DNA of 43,218 nt, taken from Rhodocyclaceae bacterium. Its GTDB lineage: Bacteria > Pseudomonadota > Gammaproteobacteria > Burkholderiales > Rhodocyclaceae. A model generated the notes under the pieces. That model was not told the DNA's origin. It did not search any database and was given only the letters and a program-made list of their open reading frames with translations. The position numbers and the translations under genes are program-made. Numbering within the stretch: position 1 is the first letter of the stretch; each line of letters starts with the position of its first letter. Below, piece after piece: positions 1-9,802 of the stretch. Location: positions 1 to 43,218 of the forward strand of contig JACDZI010000022.1 in the NCBI GenBank assembly GCA_013426785.1. The letters are read 5' to 3'.

Positions 1-1
1 G

Positions 2-172
2 CCGGCTGCGAAGCCTGCTGCCAAGAAAGCGGCTGCACCGAAGAAAGCTGCTGCCGAGCCGGCTGCGAAGCCTGCTGTCAAGAAGGCCGCTGCACCGAAG
101 AAAGCTGCTGCCGAGCCTGCTGCGAAGCCTGCTGTCAAGAAGGCCGCTGCACCGAAGAAAGCTGCTGCCAAG
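2..172 (+). repeat. Three tandem 57-bp coding repeats
   Basis: Units begin at 2, 59 and 116. Each is 19 codons encoding a PAAKPA-(A/V)KKAAAPKKAAAE/K block, and the units differ at only a few bases. The array may continue to the left of the window. Confidence 0.9.
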
Positions 173-295
173 CCTGCTGCTGCACCCGCAGCTGCGCCTG
201 CCGCCGCTCCTTCGACTGCCGCAGCACCCGGCCTCAAGTCCTCGCTCAATCCGGCCGCTGCATGGCCTTTCCCAACCGGTTCGCGTCCTTCCTGA
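2..295 (+). CDS. Histone H1-like DNA-binding protein, C-terminal part
   Basis: The start lies before the window. The visible 97 codons are almost only Ala, Lys and Pro, built on KKAAAPKKAAA-type blocks, and end in LNPAAAWPFPTGSRPS and a TGA stop. Such lysine/alanine/proline tails belong to bacterial H1-like nucleoproteins, which bind and compact DNA through charge; the WPFPTG-type ending is one I associate with betaproteobacterial members. The first 171 bases are three tandem copies of a 57-bp (19-codon) unit, so the tail length can change by recombination without a frameshift. A strong terminator follows 21 bases after the stop. The alternative is an AlgP-like regulator, which has similar tails; the N-terminus needed to decide is outside the window. 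Confidence 0.8.
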   Translation, partial: PAAKPAAKKAAAPKKAAAEPAAKPAVKKAAAPKKAAAEPAAKPAVKKAAAPKKAAAKPAAAPAAAPAAAPSTAAAPGLKSSLNPAAAWPFPTGSRPS

Positions 296-316
296 ACATC
301 AGGTTGATCTGTACCG

Positions 317-345
317 GGGGCTGCGTTGCAGCCCCTTTTCTTTTT
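317..345 (+). terminator. Rho-independent terminator of the H1-like gene
   Basis: A perfect 8-bp stem, GGGGCTGC and GCAGCCCC, around a 3-base GTT loop is followed by TTTTCTTTTT. It works for the plus strand. Read from the minus strand the stem has no T tract, so it does not obviously stop the converging aminotransferase operon, which ends at 346. Confidence 0.9.
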
Positions 346-1512
346 CTAGCGCCCGCCCGCGCCGAAATGGCGCTGCATGCGTTCCAGTCCCTTGATGAGC
401 TTGTCGGCCGAGACAGTATAGGCAAAACGCATATGTTGGACGGGCGCGTTGTCGCCGAAATCGAGCCCCGGTGTGGCGGCAACGCCTGCCTGCTCGATCA
501 GTTCCGTAGCCAGCACGGTGCTGTCCTGGCTCAAGGCACTGATGTCGGCATAGATGTAAAAGGCACCTTGCGGTTCGGCCGCGATGTCGAAGCCGAGTGT
601 CCGCAGACCGGGCAGCAGAATGTCGCGGCGGGCGCGGAATTCGATGCGACGTTCCTCCAGTAAGGTCAGCGTCTCCGGCAGGAAGGTGGCCAGTGCGGCC
701 TGCTGGGCCGGGGCGGAGGGTGAAATGAACAGGTTCTGCGCCAGCTTCTCGACTGCGCGGACGAGATGGGGGGGAAGCACCAGCCAGCCGAGCCGCCATC
801 CGGTCATGCCGAAATACTTCGAAAAACTGTTGATGACGATGATGTCATCGGAAATTTCTAGTGCCGTTGGAGCGTCCAAGCCATAAGTCAGGCCGTGGTA
901 GATCTCGTCGACGATCAGCGTGCCGCCACGCGATTCGACCACCTGCCACAGCCGGGCGAGTTCGGCTGGTGCGATCAGGGCGCCGGTCGGGTTGGCCGGC
1001 GAGGCGACCAGCAGTCCGCGTGTTTGCGCCGTCCAGCCAGAGCCGACTTTTTCTGCCGTGGGCTGGAAGTGGGTCGTCGCATCGACAGCGAGCGCACGTG
1101 GTACGCCCTCGCAGAAGCGCACGAAGTGCCGGTTGCAGGGATAGCCCGGATCGGTGAGCAGCCACTCGTCGTTGGGGCTGGTCAGTGCGCCCAAGGCCAG
1201 CAGCAGGGCGCCCGAGGCGCCAGCGGTGACGACAATGCGCGCCGGATCGACGGTGAGGCCATAACGCGTTGTGTAGAACCCCGCGATGGCTTCGCGCAAT
1301 TGCGGCAGCCCGAGGGGGTGGGTGTAGAACACCCGGCCGTCGGCGATGAAGGTTCGCGCGGCGTCGATGACTGGCCGGGGGGTGGGGAAGTCGGGCTCGC
1401 CGACTTCCATGTGAACAATGTCGCGGCCCTGCGCTTCGAGCGCCTTGGCCTTGGCCATCAACTCCATCACATGGAAGGGAGCGATCCCTTCCATGCGGCT
1501 GGCCAGTTGCAT
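346..1512 (-). CDS. PLP-dependent class I/II aminotransferase
   Basis: The protein has 388 residues and the fold-type I aminotransferase pattern: a GEPDFPTP segment near the N-terminus, SPANPTG in the middle, DEIYHGL (the Asp that binds the pyridine nitrogen) and NSFSKYFGMTGWRLGW carrying the PLP lysine. It most likely transfers amino groups between aspartate- or alanine-like amino acids and 2-oxoacids; the exact substrate cannot be read from the sequence. The start at 1512 was chosen because its ATG overlaps the pckG stop as TGATG, which implies translational coupling; an open frame continues upstream to 1593 only by running inside pckG. A copy of the 24-bp dispersed element lies inside, read as KVGSGWTA. 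Confidence 0.9.
   Translation of the reverse strand: MQLASRMEGIAPFHVMELMAKAKALEAQGRDIVHMEVGEPDFPTPRPVIDAARTFIADGRVFYTHPLGLPQLREAIAGFYTTRYGLTVDPARIVVTAGASGALLLALGALTSPNDEWLLTDPGYPCNRHFVRFCEGVPRALAVDATTHFQPTAEKVGSGWTAQTRGLLVASPANPTGALIAPAELARLWQVVESRGGTLIVDEIYHGLTYGLDAPTALEISDDIIVINSFSKYFGMTGWRLGWLVLPPHLVRAVEKLAQNLFISPSAPAQQAALATFLPETLTLLEERRIEFRARRDILLPGLRTLGFDIAAEPQGAFYIYADISALSQDSTVLATELIEQAGVAATPGLDFGDNAPVQHMRFAYTVSADKLIKGLERMQRHFGAGGR
1028..1051 (+). repeat. 24-bp dispersed element, copy 1
   Basis: Differs from the consensus at element positions 8 and 14. It lies inside the minus-strand aminotransferase and is read there as KVGSGWTA. Confidence 0.75.
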
Positions 1513-3350
1513 CAGTCGATCAGTGCCAGTTCGAACAGTTCGCGCTTGAGGGCCAGTTGTTTTGGCAGCTTCTCGCCCATCTTGTCGAACCATTCCTTAT
1601 GACCGGCCAATTCCAGCTTCCAGACTTCGGCATCGATCTGGGTGAGCGCCTCGAATTCAGCCTTGCCGATCTCGAGACCGGTCCAGTCGACATCCTGGAA
1701 GCGCGGCATCCAGCCGAGTACCGTCTCGCGCGCCGGCAAGCGGCCATGAACGCGATCGACGATCCACTTCAGCACGCGCATGTTTTCGCCGAAGCCGGGC
1801 CACATGAAGTTGCCCTGTTCGTCCATGCGGAACCAGTTGACGCAGAATATTTTTGGCGTGTGCTCGACGGCATGCCCCATACGGAGCCAGTGGTTGAAAT
1901 AGTCGCCCATGTGATAGCCGCAGAAGGGCAGCATGGCGAAGGGGTCGCGGCGCACTACGCCTTGTGCGCCAAAAGCTGCGGCAGTTGTCTCCGAGCCGAG
2001 TGTGGCGGCCATGTAGACCCCGAAATTCCAGTTGAAGGCTTCATAGACTAACGGCACCGTCGTCGCGCGGCGACCGCCGAAGATGAAGGCGGAAATCGGC
2101 ACGCCCTGCTGGCTTTCCCAGTTCGCGTCGACCGAAGGGCACTGCATGGCCGGAGCGGTGAAACGCGAGTTCGGGTGGGCCGCCTTGCGACCGGCTTTGC
2201 CATCTTCCGGCGTCCAGTCCTTGCCCTGCCAGTCGATGCAGTGGGACGGCGCGGGGCCCATGCCTTCCCACCACACATCGCCATCGTCGGTCAGCGCCAC
2301 GTTGGTGTAGATGATGTTGGCCTTGAGCGTGGCCATGGCATTGAAGTTGGTCTTTTCCGAGGTGCCGGGGGCGACGCCGAAGAAGCCGGCTTCCGGGTTG
2401 ATGGCGTAGAACTTGCCATCGGGACCGGGCTTGATCCAGGCGATGTCGTCGCCGACCGTGGTGATCTTCCAGCCGTTGAAGCTCTCTGGCGGGATCAGCA
2501 TCGCGAAGTTGGTCTTGCCGCAGGCCGAGGGGAAAGCGGCGGCGACGTAGGTCTTCTCGCCCTCCGGCGATTCGACGCCGAGGATCAGCATGTGCTCGGC
2601 CAGCCAGCCTTCGTCACGCGCCATCGTCGAAGCGATGCGCAGCGCCAGGCACTTCTTGCCCAGCAGCGCGTTGCCGCCGTAGCCGGAACCGTAGGACCAG
2701 ATTTCGCGCGTCTCGGGGAAATGCACGATGTATTTGGTGGTCGGGTTGCAGGGCCACTTCACATCCTGCGCGCCGTCCGCCAGCGGTGCGCCGACCGAAT
2801 GCAGGCAGGGCACGAAGAACCCGTCGTCGCCCAACACGGCGAACACGGCCTTGCCCATGCGCGTCATAGTGCGCATGTTGACGACGACATAGGGCGAGTC
2901 GGTGATCTCGACACCGATCTGGGCGATGGGCGAACCGAGCGGGCCCATGCTGAAGGGAATGACATAGAGGGTGCGGCCGCGCATCGCGCCGGCGAACAGC
3001 CCCTTGAGGATGTCTTTCATCTTCGCCGGATCTTCCCAGTTGTTGGTTGGGCCGGCGTCTTCCTGTTTCGCAGAGCAGATGTAGGTGCGGTCCTCGACGC
3101 GCGCGACGTCGGAGGGGTCGGAACAGGCCAGGAATGAGTTTGGCCGCTTGTCCTGGTTCAGCTTGACGAAGGTGCCGGCGGTGACCATCTCGGCGCACAG
3201 GGCGTCGTATTCTTCCTGCGAGCCATCGGCCCAGCAGATGCGATCCGGCTGGGTCAGGTTGGCAACCTCGGCGACCCAGGCCTTGAGCTTTTCGTGACGG
3301 ACATAGGCGGGGGCGGATACGGAAGTCACGTCATAAGAGCGTTGGTTCAT
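1512..3350 (-). CDS. pckG: Phosphoenolpyruvate carboxykinase (GTP)
   Basis: At 612 residues this has the usual length of the GTP-dependent enzyme, which interconverts oxaloacetate and phosphoenolpyruvate in the cytosol. The kinase-type loop [10 protein letters not shown], with the family's reactive cysteine at about residue 277, is intact, as are [11 protein letters not shown] and [12 protein letters not shown]. The start is preceded by a good GGAG ribosome site. A copy of the 24-bp dispersed element sits in the leader just before it. The gene is divergent from maeB and translationally coupled to an aminotransferase; together they set flux between C4 acids and C3 units (gluconeogenesis when grown on organic acids). 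Confidence 0.97.
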   Translation of the reverse strand: MNQRSYDVTSVSAPAYVRHEKLKAWVAEVANLTQPDRICWADGSQEEYDALCAEMVTAGTFVKLNQDKRPNSFLACSDPSDVARVEDRTYICSAKQEDAGPTNNWEDPAKMKDILKGLFAGAMRGRTLYVIPFSMGPLGSPIAQIGVEITDSPYVVVNMRTMTRMGKAVFAVLGDDGFFVPCLHSVGAPLADGAQDVKWPCNPTTKYIVHFPETREIWSYGSGYGGNALLGKKCLALRIASTMARDEGWLAEHMLILGVESPEGEKTYVAAAFPSACGKTNFAMLIPPESFNGWKITTVGDDIAWIKPGPDGKFYAINPEAGFFGVAPGTSEKTNFNAMATLKANIIYTNVALTDDGDVWWEGMGPAPSHCIDWQGKDWTPEDGKAGRKAAHPNSRFTAPAMQCPSVDANWESQQGVPISAFIFGGRRATTVPLVYEAFNWNFGVYMAATLGSETTAAAFGAQGVVRRDPFAMLPFCGYHMGDYFNHWLRMGHAVEHTPKIFCVNWFRMDEQGNFMWPGFGENMRVLKWIVDRVHGRLPARETVLGWMPRFQDVDWTGLEIGKAEFEALTQIDAEVWKLELAGHKEWFDKMGEKLPKQLALKRELFELALID

Positions 3351-3364
3351 TCGATTTCTCCAGA

Positions 3365-3388
3365 AAAAGTCGGCGCTGGCGGGGCGGC
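3365..3388 (-). repeat. 24-bp dispersed element, copy 2 (pckG leader)
   Basis: One difference (position 5). It is intergenic: in the 5' leader of pckG, ending 14 bases before the start codon and next to the GGAG ribosome site. Confidence 0.9.
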
Positions 3389-3451
3389 TTATGGGTGCCG
3401 AGTCTGTAATTCTGCCATACAGGACGCTTTCTTACCCGGATCAATAGCAAT

Positions 3452-3472
3452 TGCCGGCGGGTACTGCCGGCA
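3452..3472. promoter_or_regulatory. Inverted repeat between pckG and maeB
   Basis: TGCCGGC and GCCGGCA form a perfect 7-bp inverted repeat around 7 bases in the 176-bp divergent gap. TACAAT at 3481-3486 could be a -10 box for maeB, but no good -35 box is present at normal spacing. The repeat could be an operator for either gene; no regulator can be named. Confidence 0.35.
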
Positions 3473-3526
3473 TTCCGCCCTACAATGTTCCGACCGTAGC
3501 CAATAACAACATCTGGAGGATTCCTC

Positions 3527-5797
3527 ATGGACGATAGCTTGCGTCGTGCCGCGCTCGATTATCACCGTCATCCTCGTCCCGGCAAGATCGCCGTGACGCC
3601 GACCAAGCCGCTGACCAACCAGTCCGACCTGTCGCTGGCCTATTCGCCGGGTGTCGCTGCCGCTTGTGAAGAGATCGAGCGCGATCCCGCCACCGCTTCG
3701 TTGTATACCTCGCGCGGCAACCTCGTCGCGGTCATCAGCAACGGCACCGCCGTACTCGGTCTCGGCGATATCGGCCCGCTGGCCGGCAAACCGGTGATGG
3801 AAGGCAAAGGGGTTTTGTTCAAGAAGTTCGCCGGTATCGATGTCTTCGATATCGAGATTGCCGAAAACGATGCCGACAAACTGGTCGATATCATCGCTGC
3901 GCTCGAACCCACCTTCGGTGGCATCAATCTTGAGGACATCAAGGCGCCGGAGTGCTTCATCGTCGAGCGCAAGCTGCGCGAGCGCTTGCGCATCCCGGTC
4001 TTTCACGACGACCAGCATGGCACGGCGATCATCTCTTCCGCCGCGATCCTCAATGGCCTGCGGGTGGTGGAGAAAAACATTGCAGAGGTCAAGCTGGTCT
4101 GCTCCGGTGCAGGTGCCGCCGCGATTGCCTGCCTCGATCTCATCGTCAGCCTGGGGGCTGACCGCAGGAATATTTACGTGTGCGACAGCAAGGGCGTGAT
4201 CCATTCGGGGCGGGAAAATCTCGATGAATCGAAGCAGCGTTATGCGCAGGAAACCGGAGCGCGTACCTTGGCCGATGTGATGCCGGGTGCCGACATCTTC
4301 CTTGGTCTGTCGACCGGCGGCGTGCTCAAGCCCGACATGGTTGCCACGATGGCGCCAAACCCGATCATCCTGGCGATGGCCAACCCCGACCCGGAAATCC
4401 TGCCGGAGGATGCCCACGCGGTGCGCCCGGACATCATCATCGGCACTGGCCGTTCGGATTACCCGAACCAGGTCAACAACGTGCTGTGCTTTCCTTACAT
4501 GTTCCGCGGCGCGCTGGATGTCGGTGCGACGACGATCAACGAACCGATGAAGATTGCTGCAGTGAGGGCTATCGCAGAACTGGCCCATGCGGAACAGTCG
4601 GACATCGTGGCGGCGGCTTACGGCGATGCCAACCTCAGCTTTGGCCGCGAATACCTGATTCCCAAGCCTTTCGATCCGCGCCTGATCCTTACCGTTGCCC
4701 CCGCGGTCGCACAGGCGGCAATGGATTCCGGCGTGGCGACGCGACCGATTGCCGACATGGCGACCTATCGCCAGCAGCTCAACGAATTTGTCTATCACTC
4801 GGGCCTGGTCATGAAACCGGTGTTCGTCGCCGCCAAGCGCAAGCCGGCGCGCATCGTCTTCTGCGAGGGTGAGGACGAGCGCATCCTGCGCGCGACCCAG
4901 ACCATTTGCGACGAAGGTCTGGCCAGGCCCATCCTGATCGGTCGGCCGGAAGTGGTCGGCACGCAACTTGAGCGTCATGGTTTGCGCATCCGTCCGGGCG
5001 AGCATTTCGAACTGGTAAACCCCGATTCCGATCGGCGCTACAAGGAACTCTGGCAGGACTACTACCAGCTAACCTGCCGCAAGGGCATCAGCGTCGAATA
5101 CGCAAAACGGGAGATGCGCCGCCGCACGACGCTGATCGGTGCCATGCTGGTACGCCACCATTACGCCGACGGCATGCTGTGCGGCACCTTTGGCAAGCAT
5201 TCGCTGCACTTGTCTTACATCGCCGAGGTGATCGGCCGGAAGCCCGGCATCGAAAATTTCTATGCCATAAACATGCTGATCCTGCCGCAACGCACCTTCT
5301 TCATCGGCGATACCTATGTGAATTACGATCCGACGGCGCAGCAACTGGCCGAGATGACGCAGCTGGCGGCAGAGGAAATTCGCCGCTTCGGCCTGACGCC
5401 GAAGGTGGCGCTCCTGTCTCACTCCAGCTTCGGTGACGAAGACACGCCCACCGCCCAAAAGATGCGCGAAGCACTTGCCTTGTTGCGCGAGCAGGCACCG
5501 AAGCTGGAAGTGGAGGGTGAAATGCACGGCGATGCGGCCCTCGACCCGGTGATCCGCAATCAGGTTTTCCCCCCAGCCAAACTCACGGGGCAGGCCAATC
5601 TGATGGTGATGCCGACCCTTGACGCCGCCAACATCTCCTTCAATCTGCTCAAGACCGCAGCCGGGGATGGCGTGACGGTCGGCCCGCTGTTGCTCGGTGC
5701 GGCTCGTCCGGTGCATATCCTGACGCCGACCGCGACGGTGAGGCGCATCGTCAACATGACGGCACTCCTGTCGGTGGAGGCTGCCCAATTGCGCTGA
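3527..5797 (+). CDS. maeB: NADP-dependent malic enzyme fused to phosphotransacetylase domain
   Basis: The 756-residue protein has the MaeB layout: an N-terminal malic enzyme ([39 protein letters not shown] for the nucleotide, NEVNN-type segment seen here as [18 protein letters not shown]) to about residue 420, then a phosphate acetyl/butyryltransferase-like domain to the end. It oxidatively decarboxylates malate to pyruvate and makes NADPH; in known homologs the C-terminal domain is usually an acetyl-CoA-sensing regulatory unit and not an active transferase. GGAGG lies 9 bases before the ATG. It is divergent from pckG, so the two genes form a small PEP-pyruvate-malate control node. Confidence 0.96.
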   Translation: MDDSLRRAALDYHRHPRPGKIAVTPTKPLTNQSDLSLAYSPGVAAACEEIERDPATASLYTSRGNLVAVISNGTAVLGLGDIGPLAGKPVMEGKGVLFKKFAGIDVFDIEIAENDADKLVDIIAALEPTFGGINLEDIKAPECFIVERKLRERLRIPVFHDDQHGTAIISSAAILNGLRVVEKNIAEVKLVCSGAGAAAIACLDLIVSLGADRRNIYVCDSKGVIHSGRENLDESKQRYAQETGARTLADVMPGADIFLGLSTGGVLKPDMVATMAPNPIILAMANPDPEILPEDAHAVRPDIIIGTGRSDYPNQVNNVLCFPYMFRGALDVGATTINEPMKIAAVRAIAELAHAEQSDIVAAAYGDANLSFGREYLIPKPFDPRLILTVAPAVAQAAMDSGVATRPIADMATYRQQLNEFVYHSGLVMKPVFVAAKRKPARIVFCEGEDERILRATQTICDEGLARPILIGRPEVVGTQLERHGLRIRPGEHFELVNPDSDRRYKELWQDYYQLTCRKGISVEYAKREMRRRTTLIGAMLVRHHYADGMLCGTFGKHSLHLSYIAEVIGRKPGIENFYAINMLILPQRTFFIGDTYVNYDPTAQQLAEMTQLAAEEIRRFGLTPKVALLSHSSFGDEDTPTAQKMREALALLREQAPKLEVEGEMHGDAALDPVIRNQVFPPAKLTGQANLMVMPTLDAANISFNLLKTAAGDGVTVGPLLLGAARPVHILTPTATVRRIVNMTALLSVEAAQLR

Positions 5798-5844
5798 GCG
5801 TTGTTCCTATCCTATAAATTGATGTAAGATTTCACGCCAATGAT

Positions 5845-5863
5845 TTAATTTCTAAGAAATTAA
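5845..5863. promoter_or_regulatory. AT-rich palindrome before pbpG
   Basis: TTAATTTCT and AGAAATTAA form a perfect 9-bp inverted repeat around one base. It stands out in the 162-bp gap as the only AT-rich patch in the area and may be an operator or part of the pbpG promoter region. No convincing -35/-10 pair was found. Confidence 0.4.
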
Positions 5864-5959
5864 GTCGTTACATCGGGTAATCCGATCAGTAACCCGGCCA
5901 AGGTTTTAGACTGGATCTGCTGTTAAACTTGGCGCCTGAAATTTGACCGAGCTTGCCAC

Positions 5960-6922
5960 ATGCTGATGAAACCAATTTTCAAGACGATTCTGGCTTGGTG
6001 CATGGCGTCCGCTTTGGCGCTCGGCAGCGTCGGTGTCGTCGAGGCTGCGCCAGTCAAGAAAAAGCCGGTGGTCAGCAAGAAACAAAAACCGGTGTCTGCG
6101 GCCAGGGTAACCAAGAAGAAGCCTGTCGCTGCATCAGTTATTGAGGACGAGGGTCTACTGCCAAAGCTGGCTTCTTCCTCGGTAGCCGTGATCGATCAAG
6201 CCACGGGTAATGTGCTCTACGAAAAAAACTCTAATGTCGTCTCGCCGATTGCCTCGATCACCAAGCTGATGACAGCCATGGTGGCGCTGGATGCGCAGCC
6301 GAGCCTCTCCGAAACCCTCACCATTGGCGATGCCGATGTCGATACCGTCAAGGGCACGCATTCGCGCCTGAGAGTGGGCACTCAGTTGTCCCGCGAAGAG
6401 ATGCTGCGGCTGGCCCTGATGTCCTCCGAAAACCGTGCCGCGGCAGCTTTGTCGCGCCACTATCCCGGTGGGCGCGACGCCTTCATCATTGCAATGAACC
6501 AGAAGGCACGCGACCTCGGCCTCACCGATACCCGCTTTGCCGATCCGACCGGGCTGACACCTGAAAACGTTTCCAGCGCGCGCGACCTCGCCAAGCTGGT
6601 CGATGCTGCCCACCAGTATCCGCTGATCCGCGAGTTCTCGACCTCCGAGGAGTATCAGGTCGCGGTGCGCGGCCGGCCGCAGATGTTCCACAATACCAAT
6701 GCCCTGGTGAAGAGCGACCAGTGGAGCATCGGCCTGTCGAAGACCGGCTACATCAGCGAGGCCGGCAAGTGCCTGGTCATGCAGGCCTGGGTGAACAACA
6801 AGCCGACCATCATTGTGCTGCTCGATTCTTGGGGCAAATTGACGCGTATCGCCGACGCGCAGCGCATCAAGCGCTGGGTCGAGTCGCTTGCCGCCAGCAA
6901 TGGTGGCGCCCTGCGCAGCTGA
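5960..6922 (+). CDS. pbpG: D-alanyl-D-alanine endopeptidase (PBP7 type)
   Basis: A 320-residue serine peptidase of the S11 family. It begins with a signal peptide (about residues 1-30, ending VVEAA), then a short Lys-rich linker (31-57). The three catalytic motifs are complete: SITK at 99-102, SEN at 156-158 and KTG at 261-263. It should act in the periplasm on D-Ala-meso-DAP cross-links of peptidoglycan, as PBP7 does in E. coli. A second ATG two codons downstream is an equally possible start because no clear ribosome site precedes either. Confidence 0.9.
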   Translation: MLMKPIFKTILAWCMASALALGSVGVVEAAPVKKKPVVSKKQKPVSAARVTKKKPVAASVIEDEGLLPKLASSSVAVIDQATGNVLYEKNSNVVSPIASITKLMTAMVALDAQPSLSETLTIGDADVDTVKGTHSRLRVGTQLSREEMLRLALMSSENRAAAALSRHYPGGRDAFIIAMNQKARDLGLTDTRFADPTGLTPENVSSARDLAKLVDAAHQYPLIREFSTSEEYQVAVRGRPQMFHNTNALVKSDQWSIGLSKTGYISEAGKCLVMQAWVNNKPTIIVLLDSWGKLTRIADAQRIKRWVESLAASNGGALRS

Positions 6923-6949
6923 TCGCGGCGACTTATTGCTGCCTGATGC

Positions 6950-6973
6950 GCCGTCCCGCCAGCGCCGACTTTT
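6950..6973 (+). repeat. 24-bp dispersed element, copy 3
   Basis: Exact match to the consensus. It is intergenic, between pbpG and lutA, ending 16 bases before the lutA start. Confidence 0.95.
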
Positions 6974-6989
6974 CAGATAAGCTGGTCTG

Positions 6990-7712
6990 ATGCGTGCAGC
7001 CTTGTTCGTTACCTGCCTTGTTGACCTGATGCGTCCGCGCATCGGCTTTGCGGCCCTTGAACTGCTGGAAGCTGCCGGCTGCGAGGTGGTGGTGCCGGCG
7101 ACGCAAACCTGCTGCGGCCAGCCGGCCTGGAACAGTGGCGACCACTGCGCTGCGGTAACCCTCGCCAAGAAGGTCATCGCCGAATTCGAGGGCTACGACT
7201 ATGTGGTCGCGCCTTCCGGTTCCTGCGCCGACCACATCCGCAACGAATACCCGAAGATACTCGCCGCCGAACCAGAGTGGCTGGCGCGTGCCGTGACGTT
7301 GTCCGGCCAGGTGTTCGAACTGACCGACTTCCTCGTCAATGTGGTCAAACTGGAACGCGTTCCCGGCCACTTCGCCGGCAGCGTCACCTACCACGATTCC
7401 TGCACCGGCCTGCGCAGCCTCGGCATCAAGGCCCAGCCGCGGGCGTTGCTCGCGCAGCTGCCCGGCGTCGAGTTAAAGGAAATGCGGGCTGCCGAGGACT
7501 GTTGCGGTTTCGGTGGTGCCTTCTCGATCAAGTTCGGTGCGGTGTCGGCCGCCATTGCCGAGCGCAAGTGCAATAACGCTGTCGCTACCGAAGCCGATGC
7601 CATCGTCGGTGGCGACCTCGGCTGCCTGCTCAACATCGAAGGCAAGCTGCGACGCCTGGGCGACGACCGGACCCCGGTGCTGCACATTGCCGAAGTGCTG
7701 ACCGCCAAATAA
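6990..7712 (+). CDS. lutA: L-lactate oxidation Fe-S protein LutA
   Basis: A 240-residue protein with two CCG-type cysteine clusters (TCCGQPAWNSGD near residue 45 and DCCGFGGAF near 170), as in the LutA/YkgE family and in heterodisulfide-reductase-like subunits that bind Fe-S clusters. With LutB and LutC it forms the FAD-independent L-lactate dehydrogenase system giving pyruvate. It is first of three tightly packed genes; its TAA shares bases with the ATG of lutB (TAATG). No lactate permease or GntR/LysR regulator is present nearby. Confidence 0.93.
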   Translation: MRAALFVTCLVDLMRPRIGFAALELLEAAGCEVVVPATQTCCGQPAWNSGDHCAAVTLAKKVIAEFEGYDYVVAPSGSCADHIRNEYPKILAAEPEWLARAVTLSGQVFELTDFLVNVVKLERVPGHFAGSVTYHDSCTGLRSLGIKAQPRALLAQLPGVELKEMRAAEDCCGFGGAFSIKFGAVSAAIAERKCNNAVATEADAIVGGDLGCLLNIEGKLRRLGDDRTPVLHIAEVLTAK

Positions 7713-9124
7713 TGGAATCGCGTTCCCGCCAGTTCAAGGCAAACACCCTCGCCGCGCTGTCCAATCCCGGCCTGCAACAGAACATGCGCCAGGCCAAGGG
7801 CAAGTTCGTCGACAAGCGCGCCAAGTCGATCAGGGAACTGGATGACTTCGATGGCACGCGCACGGCCGCCGCCGCCATCCGCAACCGCGTGCTGGACAAC
7901 CTCGACCTGTGGCTGGAAAAGTTCGAGGCGAGCGCCAGCGCGCGCGGCGCGACGGTGCTGTGGGCGAAGGACGCCGACGAGATCTGCCGCCACGTCGTCG
8001 ACATCGCGCGCCGCCACGAGGTCAAGAAAACCGTCAAGTCGAAGTCCATGCTCTCCGAGGAAGCCGGCCTGAATCTGGCGCTCGAAGCCGCCGGCATCCA
8101 GCCGGTCGAGACGGACCTCGGCGAATACATCCTGCAGATCAACAATAACGAAGCCCCCTCGCACATCATCGCGCCGGTGGTGCACAAGAGCCTCGATGAA
8201 GTCGCCGACCTGTTCGAGAAGGTGCATGGCACGCCACGCAAGACCGAGATCACGGCGCTGACGCGCGAGGCGCGCGAGGTGTTGCGCTCGCACTTCCTGA
8301 CCGCCGACATGGGCATCTCCGGCGGCAATTTCCTCGTCGCCGAAACCGGCTCGGTGGCGCTGGTCACCAACGAGGGCAACGGCCGCATGGTGACCACCCT
8401 GCCGCGCGTGCATGTGGTCATCACCGGTATCGAGAAGGTCATCCCGACGCTGGAAGACCTGTCCACGCTGATGCGCCTGCTGCCGCGCTCCGCCACCGGC
8501 CAGTCGATCTCAAACTACGTTTCGGTGCTGACCGGCACCCAGGCGGCCGGCGATCTCGACGGCCCCGAACATCTCTACTACATCCTGGTCGACAACGGCC
8601 GTGCCGACCTGATCGGGTCCGAGTTCCAGGACATGCTGCGTTGCATCCGCTGCGGTGCCTGCATGAATCATTGCCCGGTGTATCAGACCATCGGCGGGCA
8701 CGCCTATGGCTGGGTCTATCCCGGCCCGATGGGCGCGGTGCTGACGCCGCTCTACACCGGCCTCGAGAATGCCCTCGATCTGCCGCACGCCGCCACGCTG
8801 TGCAACCAGTGCGGCGTGGTGTGCCCGGTCAAGATTCCGCTGCCGGAACTCTTGCGCAAGCTGCGCGAAAAACAGGTCGAGCGCGGCCTGCGCCCGCAGG
8901 GCGAACGGCGGGCCTTCAAATTCTGGGCCAGGCTGGCCGCGTCGCCGACGCTCTACGCACTCGCGGCCTGGTTCGGCGTGCGCTACCTCAAGCAGCTCGC
9001 TGGCGGCCGCAAGACCATCACCTCGTTTTCGCTGGTGCCGGAATGGATGCTTGGCCGCGACTTTCCTGCGCCCGAAGGCAAGACCTTCCGCGAACTGTAT
9101 GCCGAGCGGGGGGAGAAGAAATGA
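7712..9124 (+). CDS. lutB: L-lactate oxidation Fe-S protein LutB
   Basis: A 470-residue protein with the LutB/YkgF pattern: an N-terminal LUD domain (MGISGGNFLVAETGS around residue 205) followed by two ferredoxin-like clusters, CIRCGACMNHCP near residue 310 and CNQCGVVCPVKIPLP near 365. It passes electrons from lactate within the LutABC complex. It overlaps lutA (TAATG) and lutC (ATGA), so the three are almost certainly co-translated. Confidence 0.95.
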   Translation: MESRSRQFKANTLAALSNPGLQQNMRQAKGKFVDKRAKSIRELDDFDGTRTAAAAIRNRVLDNLDLWLEKFEASASARGATVLWAKDADEICRHVVDIARRHEVKKTVKSKSMLSEEAGLNLALEAAGIQPVETDLGEYILQINNNEAPSHIIAPVVHKSLDEVADLFEKVHGTPRKTEITALTREAREVLRSHFLTADMGISGGNFLVAETGSVALVTNEGNGRMVTTLPRVHVVITGIEKVIPTLEDLSTLMRLLPRSATGQSISNYVSVLTGTQAAGDLDGPEHLYYILVDNGRADLIGSEFQDMLRCIRCGACMNHCPVYQTIGGHAYGWVYPGPMGAVLTPLYTGLENALDLPHAATLCNQCGVVCPVKIPLPELLRKLREKQVERGLRPQGERRAFKFWARLAASPTLYALAAWFGVRYLKQLAGGRKTITSFSLVPEWMLGRDFPAPEGKTFRELYAERGEKK

Positions 9125-9783
9125 CGACGCGCGACGACATCCTCGGCCGCGTGCGCGCCCGCCTGAATCGCACTGACGCCAACGCCGCAACCGGCCGGAT
9201 TGCCATCGATACCCTGCTGGTGGCGCGTCCTCAGGGGCCGCGTCCGCAGGTCGATCCCGAAAAGTCGGCGCTGGTGGCACGGCTCATCGAGAAGTCACTG
9301 GCGCAGTCCAGCACGGTCGACCGCGTGGCGACGCTGGCGGAAGCGCCGGCCGCCGTCGCGAAGTATCTGCGCGATAACAGCCTGCCGTTGCAGGCGGTGA
9401 TCTGGCCGCAGATGGGGCAACTCGACTGGTTGGCCGCCGGCGTGGCCGTGGCGGCGCGCGGCGCGGTGGATGCCGACCTGGTGGGTATCACCGGCTGCTT
9501 CTGCGCCATCGCCGAGACCGGCACCCTGATGCTGTGCGGCGCGCCCGATGCGCCGGCTAGCGTCAGCCTGCTGCCTGAAACGCACATCGCGATTGTGCCC
9601 GCCAGCCGCATCGTGCCGGGCATGGAAGACGGCTTCGCGCTGGCCCGCGCCGAACTGGGGCAACTGCCGCGCGCCATCAATTTCATCTCCGGCCCTTCGC
9701 GCACCGGCGACATCGAGCAAACGATTGTCCTCGGCGCGCACGGGCCGTATCGGGTACATCTGATCCTGCTCGAAGGCCAGTAA
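9121..9783 (+). CDS. lutC: L-lactate oxidation protein LutC
   Basis: A 220-residue LUD-domain protein of the LutC/YkgG family, with GITGCFCAIAETGTLML and SLLPETHIAIVPASRIVPGM. The start at 9121 is the ATG overlapping the lutB stop. A longer open frame reaching back to 8641 lies inside lutB and is not expected to be translated. A copy of the 24-bp dispersed element with two differences is read as EKSALVARL near residue 46. Confidence 0.93.
   Translation: MTTRDDILGRVRARLNRTDANAATGRIAIDTLLVARPQGPRPQVDPEKSALVARLIEKSLAQSSTVDRVATLAEAPAAVAKYLRDNSLPLQAVIWPQMGQLDWLAAGVAVAARGAVDADLVGITGCFCAIAETGTLMLCGAPDAPASVSLLPETHIAIVPASRIVPGMEDGFALARAELGQLPRAINFISGPSRTGDIEQTIVLGAHGPYRVHLILLEGQ
9260..9283 (-). repeat. 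24-bp dispersed element, copy 4
   Basis: Two differences (positions 6 and 9). Inside lutC, read as KSALVAR. Confidence 0.7.
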
Positions 9784-9802
9784 CAGAGGGCATATCCGGC
9801 GA

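Noticed and set aside
768-774. G7 tract in the first aminotransferase as a phase-variable site
   Set aside because: Seven bases is short and the gene is a housekeeping enzyme; many such runs are expected at this GC content.
3389-5005. A 538-codon antisense open frame opposite maeB
   Set aside because: GC-rich shadow; composition is odd (His/Arg/Asp/Gln-rich), with no recognisable domain, and the plus strand encodes a complete MaeB.
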